Positions 18,789-28,898 are shown, counted from the first letter of the stretch. The stretch is 64,000 bases of DNA from Marinomonas spartinae (GCF_016461715.1 NZ_JAEMUI010000001.1:62001-126000), one strand, 5' to 3'. Numbers and translations: made by a program. The notes: generated by a model from the letters alone, not told the origin.

Positions 18789-19961
18789 TCATTGACGTTG
18801 TGAATCTTTTTCGCTTCCTTCTGATTTGTGTTCGTTTTGAGAGGCACTCTTGTCTTCTTTGGATGGCTTAACTAACGTCATCTGGCTATCAGGTGCTATA
18901 TGCAAGGTCGTGGTTGGGAAGGAGACTTCAGCACCATACTCTCCGATAATCTCCATCGCTTTGAATAGTACGTCCTGTTTCACATCGTGATAGGTTTTCC
19001 AGTCGACGGTTTTGGTAAACGCATAGATAAAAAAATTCAATGAAGATCCTCCAAACTCGTTAAAGTTGACCATGAAGGTTTCATTGGTATCTAAATCCTG
19101 ATGTTGGCTTACCATTTCTTTAATGCTGGCAATGATCTGAGGGAGTTGGCTGAAATCATCATAGCGAACCCCAATTGTCTCATTAATACGGCGGTGAGAC
19201 ATTCTCGATGGGTTCTCCACCGAGATGGTCGAAAAAGTGGAATTGGGGACGTAAAGTGGGCGTTTGTCAAAGGTACGAATGCGGGTTTGAAGCCAGCCGA
19301 TGTTCTCGACTGTTCCTTCTATGTTTTTATCAGGTGAACGGATCCAATCACCGACGGCAAAAGGTCGGACGAGGTAGACCACTAAACCACCAAAGAAATT
19401 AGTTAATAAATCTTTGGCGGCAAAGCCAACGGCAATCCCCCCGAGGCCACCGAAGGCGAGCACCCCAGAAATGCTATAGCCAAGAGACTGTAAAATCACT
19501 AATAAGGCGGTAATGAGGACTGAGGCTCGCAGTAGTTTACTGATGGCGCTGGCGGTGGTGTAATCGACTTTGCTTTTTACCTTTGAAGACGTAGTAAGCG
19601 TGTTTTCGGCTTCTTTGATAAGGCGTAAAACAAACCAGGTGATAATAGCGATTACACCTACGGCGCGTATGGAAGATATCAAAGAGGAAAGCTTCTGATC
19701 GATTTCAGTCCCCGAAATTTCGGCAGCAATCGATAAGCCGGCTAACCAAATAAACATACCAATGGGTTTTTGTGCGGCATTGATTAGCACGTTGTCCCAA
19801 GGCGTTTTGGTTTTTTCCATTTTGTGTTCGATATGTATAAGAATCTTGGTCACTATAAAGTTTAAAAACAAAGTGATCAGCACGGCGATAAAAACGCGCA
19901 CTACCCAATGCATGTTTGAATCACCTAAGCCAAGATAGGTCTGTAAAGTATGCCAAGTCAT
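18789..19961 (-). CDS. MscS-family mechanosensitive ion channel
   Basis: 390 residues from the ATG at 19961, which has an AGGA site; an in-frame extension upstream is not supported. About four N-terminal membrane helices come first. The pore helix is rich in Gly and Ala (GGLGGIAVGFAAKDLL) and is followed by the conserved LVRPFAVGDWI. The beta domain holds GTVENIGWLQTRIR and VPNSTF. The hydrophilic C-terminal tail is rich in Lys, Ser and Glu. It is a larger channel than E. coli MscS (286) and probably protects against osmotic downshock. It follows mgtE by 72 bases. Confidence 0.9.
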   Translation of the reverse strand: MTWHTLQTYLGLGDSNMHWVVRVFIAVLITLFLNFIVTKILIHIEHKMEKTKTPWDNVLINAAQKPIGMFIWLAGLSIAAEISGTEIDQKLSSLISSIRAVGVIAIITWFVLRLIKEAENTLTTSSKVKSKVDYTTASAISKLLRASVLITALLVILQSLGYSISGVLAFGGLGGIAVGFAAKDLLTNFFGGLVVYLVRPFAVGDWIRSPDKNIEGTVENIGWLQTRIRTFDKRPLYVPNSTFSTISVENPSRMSHRRINETIGVRYDDFSQLPQIIASIKEMVSQHQDLDTNETFMVNFNEFGGSSLNFFIYAFTKTVDWKTYHDVKQDVLFKAMEIIGEYGAEVSFPTTTLHIAPDSQMTLVKPSKEDKSASQNEHKSEGSEKDSQRQ

Positions 19962-20033
19962 GGTGTTTTTCCTTTTAAAAATCGTGTTCGCATAATGGCA
20001 AGGGCATAAGCCATACACTTAAAGTTGTAACGG

Positions 20034-21365
20034 TTAAAGCAGTAACATGGTGCCAAGTCCTAAGAAAGCAACGAATCCCGCAATGTCGGTCACAGTGGTT
20101 AAAATGACGGATCCCGAGAGGGCTGGATCGATTTTAAACGTATCTAATAGCACAGGAATGACAACGCCAGAAAATGCCGCCATGATGATATTAATGATAA
20201 TGGCTAATCCAATCACTATGCCAAGCATTGGATTGTCAAACCACCAAAGTGTGACAAGTCCAATGACGATAGCCCAAAGGACGCCATTTAATCCGCCGAC
20301 TTTAAGTTCTTTTAATAGCAGGGATTTGAAGTTGCTTCGGGTTATCTGTCCTAAAGCCAAACCCCTCACAATGAGCGTGAGTGTTTGACTGCCAGCAATG
20401 CCGCCCATCGAGGCGACAATAGGCATTAACACGGCTAATGCTACGACTTGTTGCAAGGTGGCCTCAAATAACCCGATGAAAGACGAAGCAAGAAAAGCCG
20501 TTAATAAATTAATGCCTAGCCAAATACCTCGAGTGCTAGCGCTGCGTTTGACCGGAGCAAATAGGTCTGACTCTTCATTTAAACCTGCCGTCGACATTTG
20601 TTGAGCTTCGTTTTCAAGGCGCAGGGACTCCAGCGCTAACCCTGCGTGAAGGCGACCCAGTAGTACTTGATGTTCGTTGACAACAGGCAATGCGGATAAG
20701 CCTGAGCGTTCTAGCTGCTCAGCCGCTTTTATTAGGTTCGTTGTATCTAAAATAAAAGGGCAATCTTCATCCATTAGGCTGGAGATAGGTTCATGAGGTT
20801 GCGCCTTGAGCAGTTTGTCAAAGGGAACGCAGCCGACCCAGCGGCCAGTACGGTTCACTAAATAGATCATTTCCGTATAATTTGGTGTGGCTTTTTTTAA
20901 TAGGCGCATGGCTTCAGAGACTCGCGCACTTTGAGAAATAATCAGTAACTCGTGATCCATCCAGCGTCCGACCAACTCATCATCGTAAACGATACCTTGT
21001 TGGTAGTACTCACGTTGTTTGGAATCCATTTGACTGAGTGCGAGATCGACTAAGTGATCAGGCAGAGAGTCGGCGATTTCGAGTAAATCTTCTGCTTCGG
21101 CATCCGCAAATAAGTGCTCTATATCGGCGTCATCTAACTCTCTTAGCAACAGTTGTCGAGACTCGCCGCGCATTTCAACCAAAATGTCTAAGCGGTTTGC
21201 TTGTTTAATGCTCTGCCAAGCTTGGGTTCGTTGGGCGAGTGGAATCGACTCAAGGGCCAAAGCAACATCATCTGGCGTGAGTTCAAGCATGGCCTTGCCA
21301 ACGGATTCGGAAGAGTGTCCTTCCTGAATGAAAAGTTCAATTAAATCTGAAACTTGGCTGTGCAC
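20034..21365 (-). CDS. mgtE: Magnesium transporter MgtE
   Basis: Mg2+ channel of the MgtE/SLC41 family, 443 residues. The N-terminal helical-repeat domain (about 1-120) shows paired-helix repeats with acidic residues, two CBS domains follow (about 130-250), then five membrane helices (about 275-443). In the family the cytosolic domains bind Mg2+ and close the pore when Mg2+ is high. The short gap to the MscS gene suggests a shared transcript. Confidence 0.94.
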   Translation of the reverse strand: MHSQVSDLIELFIQEGHSSESVGKAMLELTPDDVALALESIPLAQRTQAWQSIKQANRLDILVEMRGESRQLLLRELDDADIEHLFADAEAEDLLEIADSLPDHLVDLALSQMDSKQREYYQQGIVYDDELVGRWMDHELLIISQSARVSEAMRLLKKATPNYTEMIYLVNRTGRWVGCVPFDKLLKAQPHEPISSLMDEDCPFILDTTNLIKAAEQLERSGLSALPVVNEHQVLLGRLHAGLALESLRLENEAQQMSTAGLNEESDLFAPVKRSASTRGIWLGINLLTAFLASSFIGLFEATLQQVVALAVLMPIVASMGGIAGSQTLTLIVRGLALGQITRSNFKSLLLKELKVGGLNGVLWAIVIGLVTLWWFDNPMLGIVIGLAIIINIIMAAFSGVVIPVLLDTFKIDPALSGSVILTTVTDIAGFVAFLGLGTMLLL

Positions 21366-21668
21366 AAAGAGTCCTTAACGAATCAACATAGCAACTAAGT
21401 AATTGAGTGTGCAGTATAACTAGGATGGATTCAAACGGGGCGAGTTTTCTTGTGTACTTTTTGCAAAGAGATGGCAATAGCACGATGGTAACATTCAGCT
21501 AATGGAAATCTTAACGTAAAAGTGAGCCAAGATAAGCAGGGTTTGGTAGAATCCGCTTATCTTAACGCTTGTTTCTCTATTCGTTTGCGAGCGATACTGA
21601 AAACGAACAGAGGTTGTTTAAACAATGATATTGATTCAATGTCATCAAATTAAGTATTGAATGTCTAT
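21366..21668. other. Divergent intergenic region mgtE / trpG
   Basis: No gene is visible. A hairpin with perfect 7-bp outer arms (21531-21537 with 21555-21561) sits in the middle, and a second short palindrome, TTGTTTAAACAA, lies near 21614. I see no clear promoter and no recognisable trp attenuator or Trp-rich leader peptide. Confidence 0.4.
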
Positions 21669-22247
21669 ATGTTGTTGATGATTGATAATTATGACTCCTT
21701 CACATACAACCTTGTGCAATATTTTCGTGAACTAGGGGCGGATGTGCAGGTGTATCGTAATGATGAAATCACGGTGGAAGAAATCGCTGCATTAGTGCCA
21801 AGCCATTTGGTGATTTCCCCAGGACCTTGTACTCCTAATGAAGCGGGCATTTCGATGGCGGCTATTCGGGCATTTTCAGGCAAAATTCCTATTTTAGGTA
21901 TTTGCTTAGGCCATCAAAGTATTGGTCAGGTCTTTGGTGGGGATGTGATTCGTGCTAAAAATGTCATGCATGGTAAGACATCTTTGATTTATCACAATCA
22001 TACCTCTGTGTTTTCTGGTGTTCCAAATCCACAGATTGCGACACGTTATCATTCTCTAGTGATTGATGAATTGTCATTGCCCGATTGTCTTGAAGTGACG
22101 GCGTGGACGCAAAATGAGGCAGGTGAATGTGAAGAAATTATGGGAATACGCCATAAGAGCTTGCCCATTGAAGGGGTGCAATTTCATCCTGAATCCATAC
22201 TAACCGAGGCTGGGCATGCCTTGTTAGCAAATTTTTTGACACGATAG
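21669..22247 (+). CDS. trpG: Anthranilate synthase component II (glutamine amidotransferase)
   Basis: Supplies ammonia from glutamine to the TrpE subunit. From the ATG at 21669 the protein begins [14 protein letters not shown], the family start, and has 192 residues; no Shine-Dalgarno site is evident. The class I amidotransferase triad is C79 (GICLGH), H173 and E175 (QFHPES). trpE is not in the window, and in such genomes the same subunit often also serves PabB in folate synthesis. Confidence 0.95.
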   Translation: MLLMIDNYDSFTYNLVQYFRELGADVQVYRNDEITVEEIAALVPSHLVISPGPCTPNEAGISMAAIRAFSGKIPILGICLGHQSIGQVFGGDVIRAKNVMHGKTSLIYHNHTSVFSGVPNPQIATRYHSLVIDELSLPDCLEVTAWTQNEAGECEEIMGIRHKSLPIEGVQFHPESILTEAGHALLANFLTR

Positions 22248-22256
22248 GAGAGTTGG

Positions 22257-23285
22257 GTGGATATCCAAAAAGCAATTGCAGCTGTTGTAAATCGCCAAGA
22301 TCTAACGGGTGATGAAATGCGTATTGTTATGCACGACATCATGACAGGGATGACGACGCCTGCGCAAATTGGCGGTTTTTTGATTGGCCTTCGAATGAAA
22401 GGTGAGACCGTCGCTGAAATTACTGCGGCGGCACAAGTGATGCGTGAGCTGTCTATTAAAGTGGATATTTCTCTAGATAATGTGGTTGATACTTGTGGCA
22501 CAGGCGGCGATGGTGGGAATGTATTTAATGTTTCTACGGCGTCGGCATTCGTTGTGGCTGCCGCAGGCGGCAATGTAGCTAAACATGGTGGCCGCTCTGT
22601 TTCCTCCAAATCGGGTAGTGCTGATGTGTTGGAGCAGGCGGGTATTTATTTAGACTTGGATGCGGAGCAAGTTGCCCGTTGTATTCGTGAGATCGGCCTG
22701 GGTTTTATGTTTGCCCCTCATCATCATACAGCAATGAAACATGCTGTGGGCCCGCGCAAGGAAATGGCCACACGAACGATTTTTAATTTATTAGGGCCTC
22801 TAACAAACCCAGCAAATGCCAAGCGTCAGGTAATAGGGGTCTTCTCTAAAGAGCTGGTTCGACCGATTGCGGAAGTGCTTAAAGCCTTGGGAAGTGAGCA
22901 CGTTATGGTTGTTCATTCAGAAGATGGTTTGGATGAAATCAGTATCGCTGCGCCCACTCATGTAGCTGAACTGAAGGCGGGTGAGATCAGCGAATACACT
23001 ATTACGCCTGAAACCTTTGGCATTCCTTTGCAATCATTAGATTCAGTTCAAGCAAAAGACGCGGAAGAAAGCTTAGCGCTTTTAAAAATGGCATTAGACG
23101 GCAAGGGTAAAATAAATCCAGCCCGTGATATTGTGGCGCTTAATGCAGGGGCTGCGATTTACGTTTGTGGCGTTGCTGATAGCCTAAAGGAAGGTGTGTC
23201 GATGGCGGAAGATATGATTGGTGGTGGGTTAGCAAAAATTAAGATGTCTGAATTGGCGAGCTTTACTCGCTACTTTATGAAGTAA
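22257..23285 (+). CDS. trpD: Anthranilate phosphoribosyltransferase
   Basis: Second enzyme of tryptophan synthesis, joining anthranilate and PRPP. 342 residues. The start is a GTG with a good TAGGAG site. The PRPP-binding glycine loop CGTGGDGG, followed by NVSTASAFV and KHGGRSVSS, is fully conserved. It lies 9 bases after trpG. Confidence 0.97.
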   Translation: MDIQKAIAAVVNRQDLTGDEMRIVMHDIMTGMTTPAQIGGFLIGLRMKGETVAEITAAAQVMRELSIKVDISLDNVVDTCGTGGDGGNVFNVSTASAFVVAAAGGNVAKHGGRSVSSKSGSADVLEQAGIYLDLDAEQVARCIREIGLGFMFAPHHHTAMKHAVGPRKEMATRTIFNLLGPLTNPANAKRQVIGVFSKELVRPIAEVLKALGSEHVMVVHSEDGLDEISIAAPTHVAELKAGEISEYTITPETFGIPLQSLDSVQAKDAEESLALLKMALDGKGKINPARDIVALNAGAAIYVCGVADSLKEGVSMAEDMIGGGLAKIKMSELASFTRYFMK

Positions 23286-23320
23286 TGAGGCAAGCGTGAT
23301 AGCGAGAGGATTAGTTTATT

Positions 23321-24133
23321 ATGAAAGCTGAAACACCGACTATTTTAAGAAAGATTGTGTCTCGTAAATACGAGGAAATAGAAGAACGAAAGAGCCATAC
23401 GTCTTATGCGGACTTGGAAGTGGCGGCGTCTGTCGCCAATGTACATAATCCTGCCCGGGGGTTTGTTAAGGCGTTGCGTCAGAAAATTGCAACAGGTAAC
23501 GCAGGTGTGATTGCTGAAGTGAAAAAAGCGTCACCTAGCAAAGGGGTCATACGTGAGAACTTTCAACCTGCGCAAATAGCACGTTCTTATGAGCAAGGTG
23601 GTGCTGCCTGTTTGTCTGTCTTGACTGATCATGACTTCTTTATGGGACACGAAGAGTATTTGGTTGAGGCGCGTGGCGCCTGCCGCTTACCTGTGATTCG
23701 TAAGGATTTTTTGATGGATGAATATCAAATCCTTGAAGCACGCTCTATTGGGGCTGATTGTGTCTTGTTAATCGCTGCGTGCCTAGAAGGGGAAAAGTTA
23801 CGGTCTATGGATGCCTTGGCAAGAGAGCTTGGCATGGATGTGCTGGTGGAAGTACATAATCAAGCAGAGCTGGATTTGGCGCTTAACTACACTGAAACAG
23901 AGTTATTAGGGATTAATAACCGCGATTTGCATACCTTCGAATTGAGCTTAAATCATACCTTGGACTTAATAAAAGGTGTGCCGAGTGATCGTTTGATCGT
24001 GACGGAAAGTGGGATCCATACCCGTGAGGATGTAGCGTTAATGCGCGAACATGATGTTCATGCCTTCTTGGTTGGTGAAGCCTTTATGCGAGCTGATGAA
24101 CCTGGTGATAAATTGGCAGAGTTATTTAAATAA
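23321..24133 (+). CDS. trpC: Indole-3-glycerol phosphate synthase
   Basis: TIM-barrel enzyme that closes the indole ring, 270 residues, monofunctional (not fused to TrpF). Seen are [10 protein letters not shown] with the catalytic lysine, [18 protein letters not shown] and TESGI. A GAGAGGA site precedes the ATG. Third gene of trpGDC. Confidence 0.97.
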   Translation: MKAETPTILRKIVSRKYEEIEERKSHTSYADLEVAASVANVHNPARGFVKALRQKIATGNAGVIAEVKKASPSKGVIRENFQPAQIARSYEQGGAACLSVLTDHDFFMGHEEYLVEARGACRLPVIRKDFLMDEYQILEARSIGADCVLLIAACLEGEKLRSMDALARELGMDVLVEVHNQAELDLALNYTETELLGINNRDLHTFELSLNHTLDLIKGVPSDRLIVTESGIHTREDVALMREHDVHAFLVGEAFMRADEPGDKLAELFK

Positions 24134-24170
24134 TTACTCTGACCTGTATAAGATGAATTGAGAGAAAAGC

Positions 24171-24578
24171 ATGAAAACAAGTGTAGTTTGGAAAGAAGAT
24201 GTGCATTTTACCGCCAATACGGGCTCTGGTCATACGCTAGAGATTGACGGCAATCAAACGGCTGGCGCTCGCCCAATGGAGTTATTGCTCGCGGGCTTGG
24301 GTGGATGTACCTCCTATGATGTGGTGAATATTCTTAAAAAGTCTCGTCAGGACGTTGTTTCTTGTGTGGCGCATATCGATGCCGATCGTGCGGATGCCGT
24401 ACCAGCTGTCTTTACTGAGATCCGTGTGCACTTTGTGGTCACAGGCCATGGCATAAAAGAAAGTGTTGTTGAGCGAGCGGTAAAACTGTCGGCAGAAGAG
24501 TATTGCTCTGCGTCTTTGATGTTGGAAAAAGGCGGCGTGAAGATTGTGCACAGTTTTGAAGTAATTGAAGCACAATAA
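24171..24578 (+). CDS. OsmC/Ohr-family protein, YhfA-like
   Basis: 135 residues of the OsmC fold. The two conserved redox cysteines are in LGGCTSYD and EEYCSAS. The family reduces peroxides or has unknown thiol chemistry; this one resembles the YhfA subgroup rather than Ohr. It begins 37 bases after trpC, probably on the same transcript, and is followed by a strong terminator. Confidence 0.85.
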   Translation: MKTSVVWKEDVHFTANTGSGHTLEIDGNQTAGARPMELLLAGLGGCTSYDVVNILKKSRQDVVSCVAHIDADRADAVPAVFTEIRVHFVVTGHGIKESVVERAVKLSAEEYCSASLMLEKGGVKIVHSFEVIEAQ

Positions 24579-24614
24579 TATGTATTTATAGAGTGCGATT
24601 ATCGATTGACAGTG

Positions 24615-24664
24615 TTGAAAACAAAAAGAGCGGCCATTAGTCGCTCTTTTTGTTTTCAATTTTT
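24615..24664 (+). terminator. Strong terminator of the trpGDC-osmC transcript
   Basis: A perfect 18-bp stem (24615-24632 with 24642-24659) around a 9-nt loop, followed by five T. It lies 36 bases after the OsmC-family stop and is the longest perfect stem found in the window. Confidence 0.9.
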
Positions 24665-24693
24665 ACCCTAACGGGGTAGAAAATGAGATAGTT

Positions 24694-24769
24694 TGGTGTC
24701 CCCTGCGAGATTCGAACTCACGTTTAAGACTTAGGAGGTCCTCGTTCTATCCTACTGAACTAAGGGGAC
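24694..24769 (-). tRNA. tRNA-Arg(CCT)
   Basis: A 76-nt cloverleaf on the minus strand including an encoded CCA. The acceptor arms are GTCCCCT and AGGGGAC, the T-loop is TTCGAAT, and the anticodon loop CTCCTAA gives anticodon CCT, reading AGG. The anticodon stem AGGAC/GTCTT holds one G-T pair. Confidence 0.95.
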
Positions 24770-24877
24770 ATTTTGTATGGGAGTTTATACCTGATTTTTG
24801 TCTTGAACTCAAATTTATGAAAGAAAAAACATTGATTTATAAATGTTTTTACCTTTTATAAATCTTTCTATATAGGT

Positions 24878-24918
24878 AAAAAAATGGACGCGGCATTTAT
24901 TAGTAATGACGCGTCCAT
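24878..24918 (-). terminator. Terminator of the APC permease gene
   Basis: A 9-bp stem (24884-24892 with 24910-24918), extended inward by a few pairs, followed on the minus strand by seven T. It lies 30 bases after the permease stop codon. Confidence 0.85.
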
Positions 24919-24947
24919 AAGGGAGGGAACAGCGGTGAGTGAAAACG

Positions 24948-26369
24948 TTACAGAGTTTCTACCACTTTAGCCATGTTAGCAAATCGTTCTGGGTTTGCTT
25001 TATGTAGCCATTTGGCGGTGAAAAAGCCCCCAACAGCAAAGGCGACTACTAAGTACGGTAATACAGAGACCACGGGTGAGTTAGACCCACTTAATACATC
25101 AAGGTTGTTGACAACCATATAGAGTGAAATGACCATTCCTATTGCTGCCATCACCGGTGCAATTAAGCGACTCCAAAGAGAAGCTTCTAAAGAACGGTTT
25201 CTCATGAAAAATGCAATCACGGCAAGTGAAACGGCACATTGTAGGACTAAGATTGCCATGGCACCAAGAGCAGATGACCATGCAAAAATATTTGCCATTG
25301 GGTCAAGGCCGATAGCGACGAACAAAAGTAGACCTCCTATTATTACGACGCCTTGGACGAGGCTGGCAATATAAGGTGTATGGTATTTTTTGTGTAAAAT
25401 TGAAAACTTAGACCAACATAAGCCGTCACGGCTTAACGAAAATAAGTAACGAGCAAGCGTATTATGAAAGGCCTGAGTCGCGGCAAATAAACTTGTGATC
25501 AGCAAAACAGACATTACTTGGCTTGACCAGTTGCCGAGCAATTTATCGGCCATATTATAAATAAACATACCAGGGTCTTTCGCTGCGACGGCACCCACGT
25601 TAGCCGCACCTAAATACTGAACAATTGCCCATGCTGTGAAGGCATAAAATATAGTAATAACAGTTACAGCAACGAGAGTGGCGCGAGGAATGGTTTTTTC
25701 CGGTGTTTTGCATTCCTCTGAATAAATGGCGGAGGCTTCAAACCCGATAAAAGAACAGATGGCAAAGATGAGTCCGACACCTGCATTGCCTGAAAATATA
25801 ACAGATGGTGAAAAAGACGAGAATTCCATGGTAATGGGTTGTTTGACGATGGTGAAGTCAACTAATAGTATGATGGCCACTTCAAGAAGCATCAAAATAC
25901 CTAGGATTCTTCCTCCAATTTCCACTTTGGCAATACCAAGTACGACCACGATAACCTGATTCGCGACGGCTAATACCCACCAAGGAACGTCAATGCCGAA
26001 ATTGCTAGATAAGAAAATGCTAGCAAAAAAGCCAAATAGAGAGCTTACGGCAAAAACCATGGATAAGTAGGCTAGCATCGCGATAGAAAATCCCCCTAAG
26101 CCAACTGAGGGGCCTAAACCTTTACTTATATATGAGTAGAACGCTCCTGAGTTAACGACGTGACGGCTCATGGCGATAAAACCAAAGCTAAATAGGGTCA
26201 ATAAGATCCCCGCAACGACGTAAATGCCTGGAATACCGGGACCATTTCCCGCCATAAAAGCGATAGGTAGCGCACCAACAGCCCCCGTCAAAGGTGAAGC
26301 TGCAGCAATAACGAAAAAAACGACTGACCAGAGCCCTAGGCTCTCTTTTTTCAATTTAGGATGTTCCAT
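24948..26369 (-). CDS. APC-superfamily amino acid/amine permease
   Basis: 473 residues with about 12 hydrophobic membrane helices and no signal peptide. The N-terminal helix pattern with ASPLTGAVGALP and the later GFEASAIYSEE segment are typical of the amino acid-polyamine-organocation superfamily. AGGAA precedes the ATG. The substrate cannot be read from sequence. The EutR-like regulator upstream makes an amine such as ethanolamine, or a related amino compound, a reasonable guess only. Confidence 0.85.
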   Translation of the reverse strand: MEHPKLKKESLGLWSVVFFVIAAASPLTGAVGALPIAFMAGNGPGIPGIYVVAGILLTLFSFGFIAMSRHVVNSGAFYSYISKGLGPSVGLGGFSIAMLAYLSMVFAVSSLFGFFASIFLSSNFGIDVPWWVLAVANQVIVVVLGIAKVEIGGRILGILMLLEVAIILLVDFTIVKQPITMEFSSFSPSVIFSGNAGVGLIFAICSFIGFEASAIYSEECKTPEKTIPRATLVAVTVITIFYAFTAWAIVQYLGAANVGAVAAKDPGMFIYNMADKLLGNWSSQVMSVLLITSLFAATQAFHNTLARYLFSLSRDGLCWSKFSILHKKYHTPYIASLVQGVVIIGGLLLFVAIGLDPMANIFAWSSALGAMAILVLQCAVSLAVIAFFMRNRSLEASLWSRLIAPVMAAIGMVISLYMVVNNLDVLSGSNSPVVSVLPYLVVAFAVGGFFTAKWLHKANPERFANMAKVVETL

Positions 26370-26600
26370 TGCGTGTTCCTATTTTAATTATGATGGATAT
26401 ATTTAGTCTATTTAGTGGCGAGAAAGTGTGTTATCAAAAATCGGCACTTTTTTTTAGGTTTTAATTAAATTATCATAAAATGAGAATTTAATTGGTTGTT
26501 TGTGGTGTTTTTTCGCTTTTTTAGTGGTGTAAAATAAGACTCTTATGTGGTATCAAAGTCCATTTTGATGAGTAAGAAATTGCTCAGGGCGAGTTACAAA

Positions 26601-27617
26601 TTAAATGAGAGTATTACCGACGCTGCTTGTTAGACGGCTTCTTTTGGTATGTGATGATTGGCGTGTTTTGTGAGTGAGGCGAAGCGCACTCAATGTTTGT
26701 GATGGCAGCTCTCCAAATAGTCGCTTGTAGTCGCAAGTAAATTGAGAAAGATGCCAAAAACCCCATTGCGATGCAATGTTACAAATATTGTCATGGGGGT
26801 CATTTAGCATGCTTCGTCTAACGGCATTGAGTCGTATGTTTTTTAAAAAAGTAGCAGGACTTTGACCTGTCACTCTTAAAAAGCAGTTTTGTAGTGCCCG
26901 ACGAGAAGTGTATGTTATCTTGCAAAGTTCATCGACGTTTAGGGGCGTCTCCGGGTGTTCCAAAACAATTTTTCTAGCCTGACACACTATTTGCTGTGCT
27001 TTTTGTCGCGAGATATTTCTTTTTTCAGGACTTTTTTCTTGTGCCTGAAAAAGCAGCATTACCAGCTCTCGTATGTCGCTTTTAAATTGCTTAATGGCGG
27101 CAGGTTGATTAAACAATAACGAATGTTGGTTCATATTAGAGAGTATCGAATTAAACTCATGCTTGAAACCTTGAACAAGAGTTTTGTTGGTGAGTGCTCC
27201 AACTTTAGGGTAGGGGTTGTCTGTTAAGTCAGAGAGAAGTTCCTCGGGCACACTAACGACCAGTAAGCTACAGTTCTCTGGCGTTTGTAGCATCAGCTCT
27301 TCTTGAAAACCACACCAAGATACATCATCTTTTTGTATGGGCTTTCCCAGCCAACGGGCCTCACTGTCGAGTTGATTAAATACTGAAAAGCTTAGTGAGT
27401 TTTTTCTGGATTCACCATATTGAAAAACGGATCTCGATAGGCTTTCTTCGTAAATTTGTATGCCTTCCAGCCAAAGCTCTTTAAGAGAGCCCTCAAACCG
27501 GCCTGTCGAAAGTTGTTCATAATTGAGATGGCACTCTCTTAGGATCTGGCTGTGTGCTGTTATTTCATGAATACCTGATTCACTACGAAAGCCGTTAGTA
27601 AGATGTTCCGCCACCAT
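26601..27617 (-). CDS. AraC-family transcriptional regulator, EutR-like
   Basis: The start at 27617 has GAGG eight bases upstream and gives 338 residues; the open frame continues 55 codons further without family likeness. The C-terminal ~110 residues carry two helix-turn-helix motifs, the second with the WGFWHLSQF segment that resembles E. coli EutR, the ethanolamine regulator. The N-terminal ~200 residues are a presumed effector-binding domain. It precedes the permease by 231 bases on the same strand. No ethanolamine ammonia-lyase genes are in the window, so the ligand is unknown. Confidence 0.8.
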   Translation of the reverse strand: MVAEHLTNGFRSESGIHEITAHSQILRECHLNYEQLSTGRFEGSLKELWLEGIQIYEESLSRSVFQYGESRKNSLSFSVFNQLDSEARWLGKPIQKDDVSWCGFQEELMLQTPENCSLLVVSVPEELLSDLTDNPYPKVGALTNKTLVQGFKHEFNSILSNMNQHSLLFNQPAAIKQFKSDIRELVMLLFQAQEKSPEKRNISRQKAQQIVCQARKIVLEHPETPLNVDELCKITYTSRRALQNCFLRVTGQSPATFLKNIRLNAVRRSMLNDPHDNICNIASQWGFWHLSQFTCDYKRLFGELPSQTLSALRLTHKTRQSSHTKRSRLTSSVGNTLI

Positions 27618-28065
27618 AGACATTACCTCTTTTTCATCACTATATTGTGTTGTTGTGTAAACGAAGCAAAATACAGGCCAATGGCTTCTATAAGGGAAGA
27701 TGATGAGCATGTAAGGAAGTATGTTTTTTGGTCTGACAGACAAGGCTAAACGATGAAGACGAAAGGGAGGTGGATAAACCACTATATTCTAGATAGTTGT
27801 TTAATCATTGGTTTTACTGGGGTTTTGAAGTTAAAAAAGTAAGATTTTGGTGGTTTTTGAAAAGCGATTTAGTATTTAAAATCTAATATGTTCTCATATT
27901 TTGAGAAATTTATGTTTGATTTGATCTGGGTCAATGTTGTTTGTTTTTTGTGCAGGTTTTCCAATATATGCTTTATAAAAGGGCACTTTCGTTTCTTTTT
28001 TACCCATTTTTAGGTGCACTTTATCACATTGTTAAATAGGTGATTTTGTAGGTAGACTGCAATGT
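27618..28065. other. AT-rich intergenic region between flgN and the AraC-type gene
   Basis: About 450 bases without a supported gene. It holds the upstream region of the AraC-type gene and the region past flgN, both on the minus strand. I see A/T tracts but no convincing terminator for flgN and no clear promoter match. Confidence 0.4.
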
Positions 28066-28545
28066 TTAGGCGCGGCCTAAAGTGTGCTTACTGCTGACAG
28101 GTTGGGTTGAGCCTCGTGCTGTGTACACTTTATTTTTACTGTTGTGTCCTTGCAATAGCTCGAAAAGGTGTTTGTTACGTTTTTGGAGAGTGTGAAGGAT
28201 ACGGGCGTTAGTTTGGTTTTTGGTTTTACAAGTCGTTAGCAGAGTCTCGCATTCAGAGATCAATAAACGTGTATCATCCATAGAGCTGTCTTGGTTTTTA
28301 AGCCAAGTCTTAAAGTCGTCTTCGAGAGGATTATCTCTGTCCAAAATGTCAAATTTAATCAGAATATTGAGTCGACGTTCGTTCAACATGCTCATTTCAT
28401 CGAGCAGTGTTCTTTTCTGTTCTGCTATTTGAACGATTTTTTGGTTGTCTAATTGACCAAATGCTGAGCGCTCATTATCCAAAAGCGTTACAAGCTCCGT
28501 AAGGATTTCTTTGCTTCTGGTAAAAACCGGTTCGATAGGGATCAT
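28066..28545 (-). CDS. flgN: Flagellar export chaperone FlgN
   Basis: 159 residues, largely helical, with heptad-like Leu and Ile spacing. In the family it binds the hook-filament junction proteins FlgK and FlgL before export. The C-terminal segment with YTARGSTQPVSS resembles other FlgN tails. It follows flgM by 38 bases, the usual flgA-flgM-flgN order. Confidence 0.85.
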   Translation of the reverse strand: MIPIEPVFTRSKEILTELVTLLDNERSAFGQLDNQKIVQIAEQKRTLLDEMSMLNERRLNILIKFDILDRDNPLEDDFKTWLKNQDSSMDDTRLLISECETLLTTCKTKNQTNARILHTLQKRNKHLFELLQGHNSKNKVYTARGSTQPVSSKHTLGRA

Positions 28546-28583
28546 AAAACTGACCGAGTTAGACTATAAGAGAGCCTTATAGT

Positions 28584-28898
28584 CTAGAACAATGAATCCA
28601 TAGAAGCCATGTTATGAGCAAGCTTCTGGGTATCTATTTTATAATTGCCAGAGGCTAGATCGTTTTTGATACGGTCTACCTTCTCCTGATCAATTTCTGG
28701 CATACTATTGATGCGAGACTCCTGATGTTTCAGTGTTTTTGCTGTGCCACTGAGCTTAACTGTATCCGCAGCCATTAAGCTACTAGAGCCAGGGTTCGAT
28801 GAGGTATCAACAGAGTGTTTGCTCGCATCGTCCTTTGTCGCACGCTCGCTTTTCGTGACGTTGCTTTGATTGGATAACCCTGTAAAGTGTATTGCCAT
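28584..28898 (-). CDS. flgM: Anti-sigma-28 factor FlgM
   Basis: 104 residues. FlgM holds FliA inactive until the hook is complete and FlgM is exported. The N-terminal half is disordered, rich in Ser, Thr and Asp, as expected for an exported protein. The C-terminal half has the sigma-binding helices (VDRIKNDLASGNYKID and KLAHNM). A sigma-28 promoter precedes it, so it is part of the loop it controls. Confidence 0.92.
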   Translation of the reverse strand: MAIHFTGLSNQSNVTKSERATKDDASKHSVDTSSNPGSSSLMAADTVKLSGTAKTLKHQESRINSMPEIDQEKVDRIKNDLASGNYKIDTQKLAHNMASMDSLF

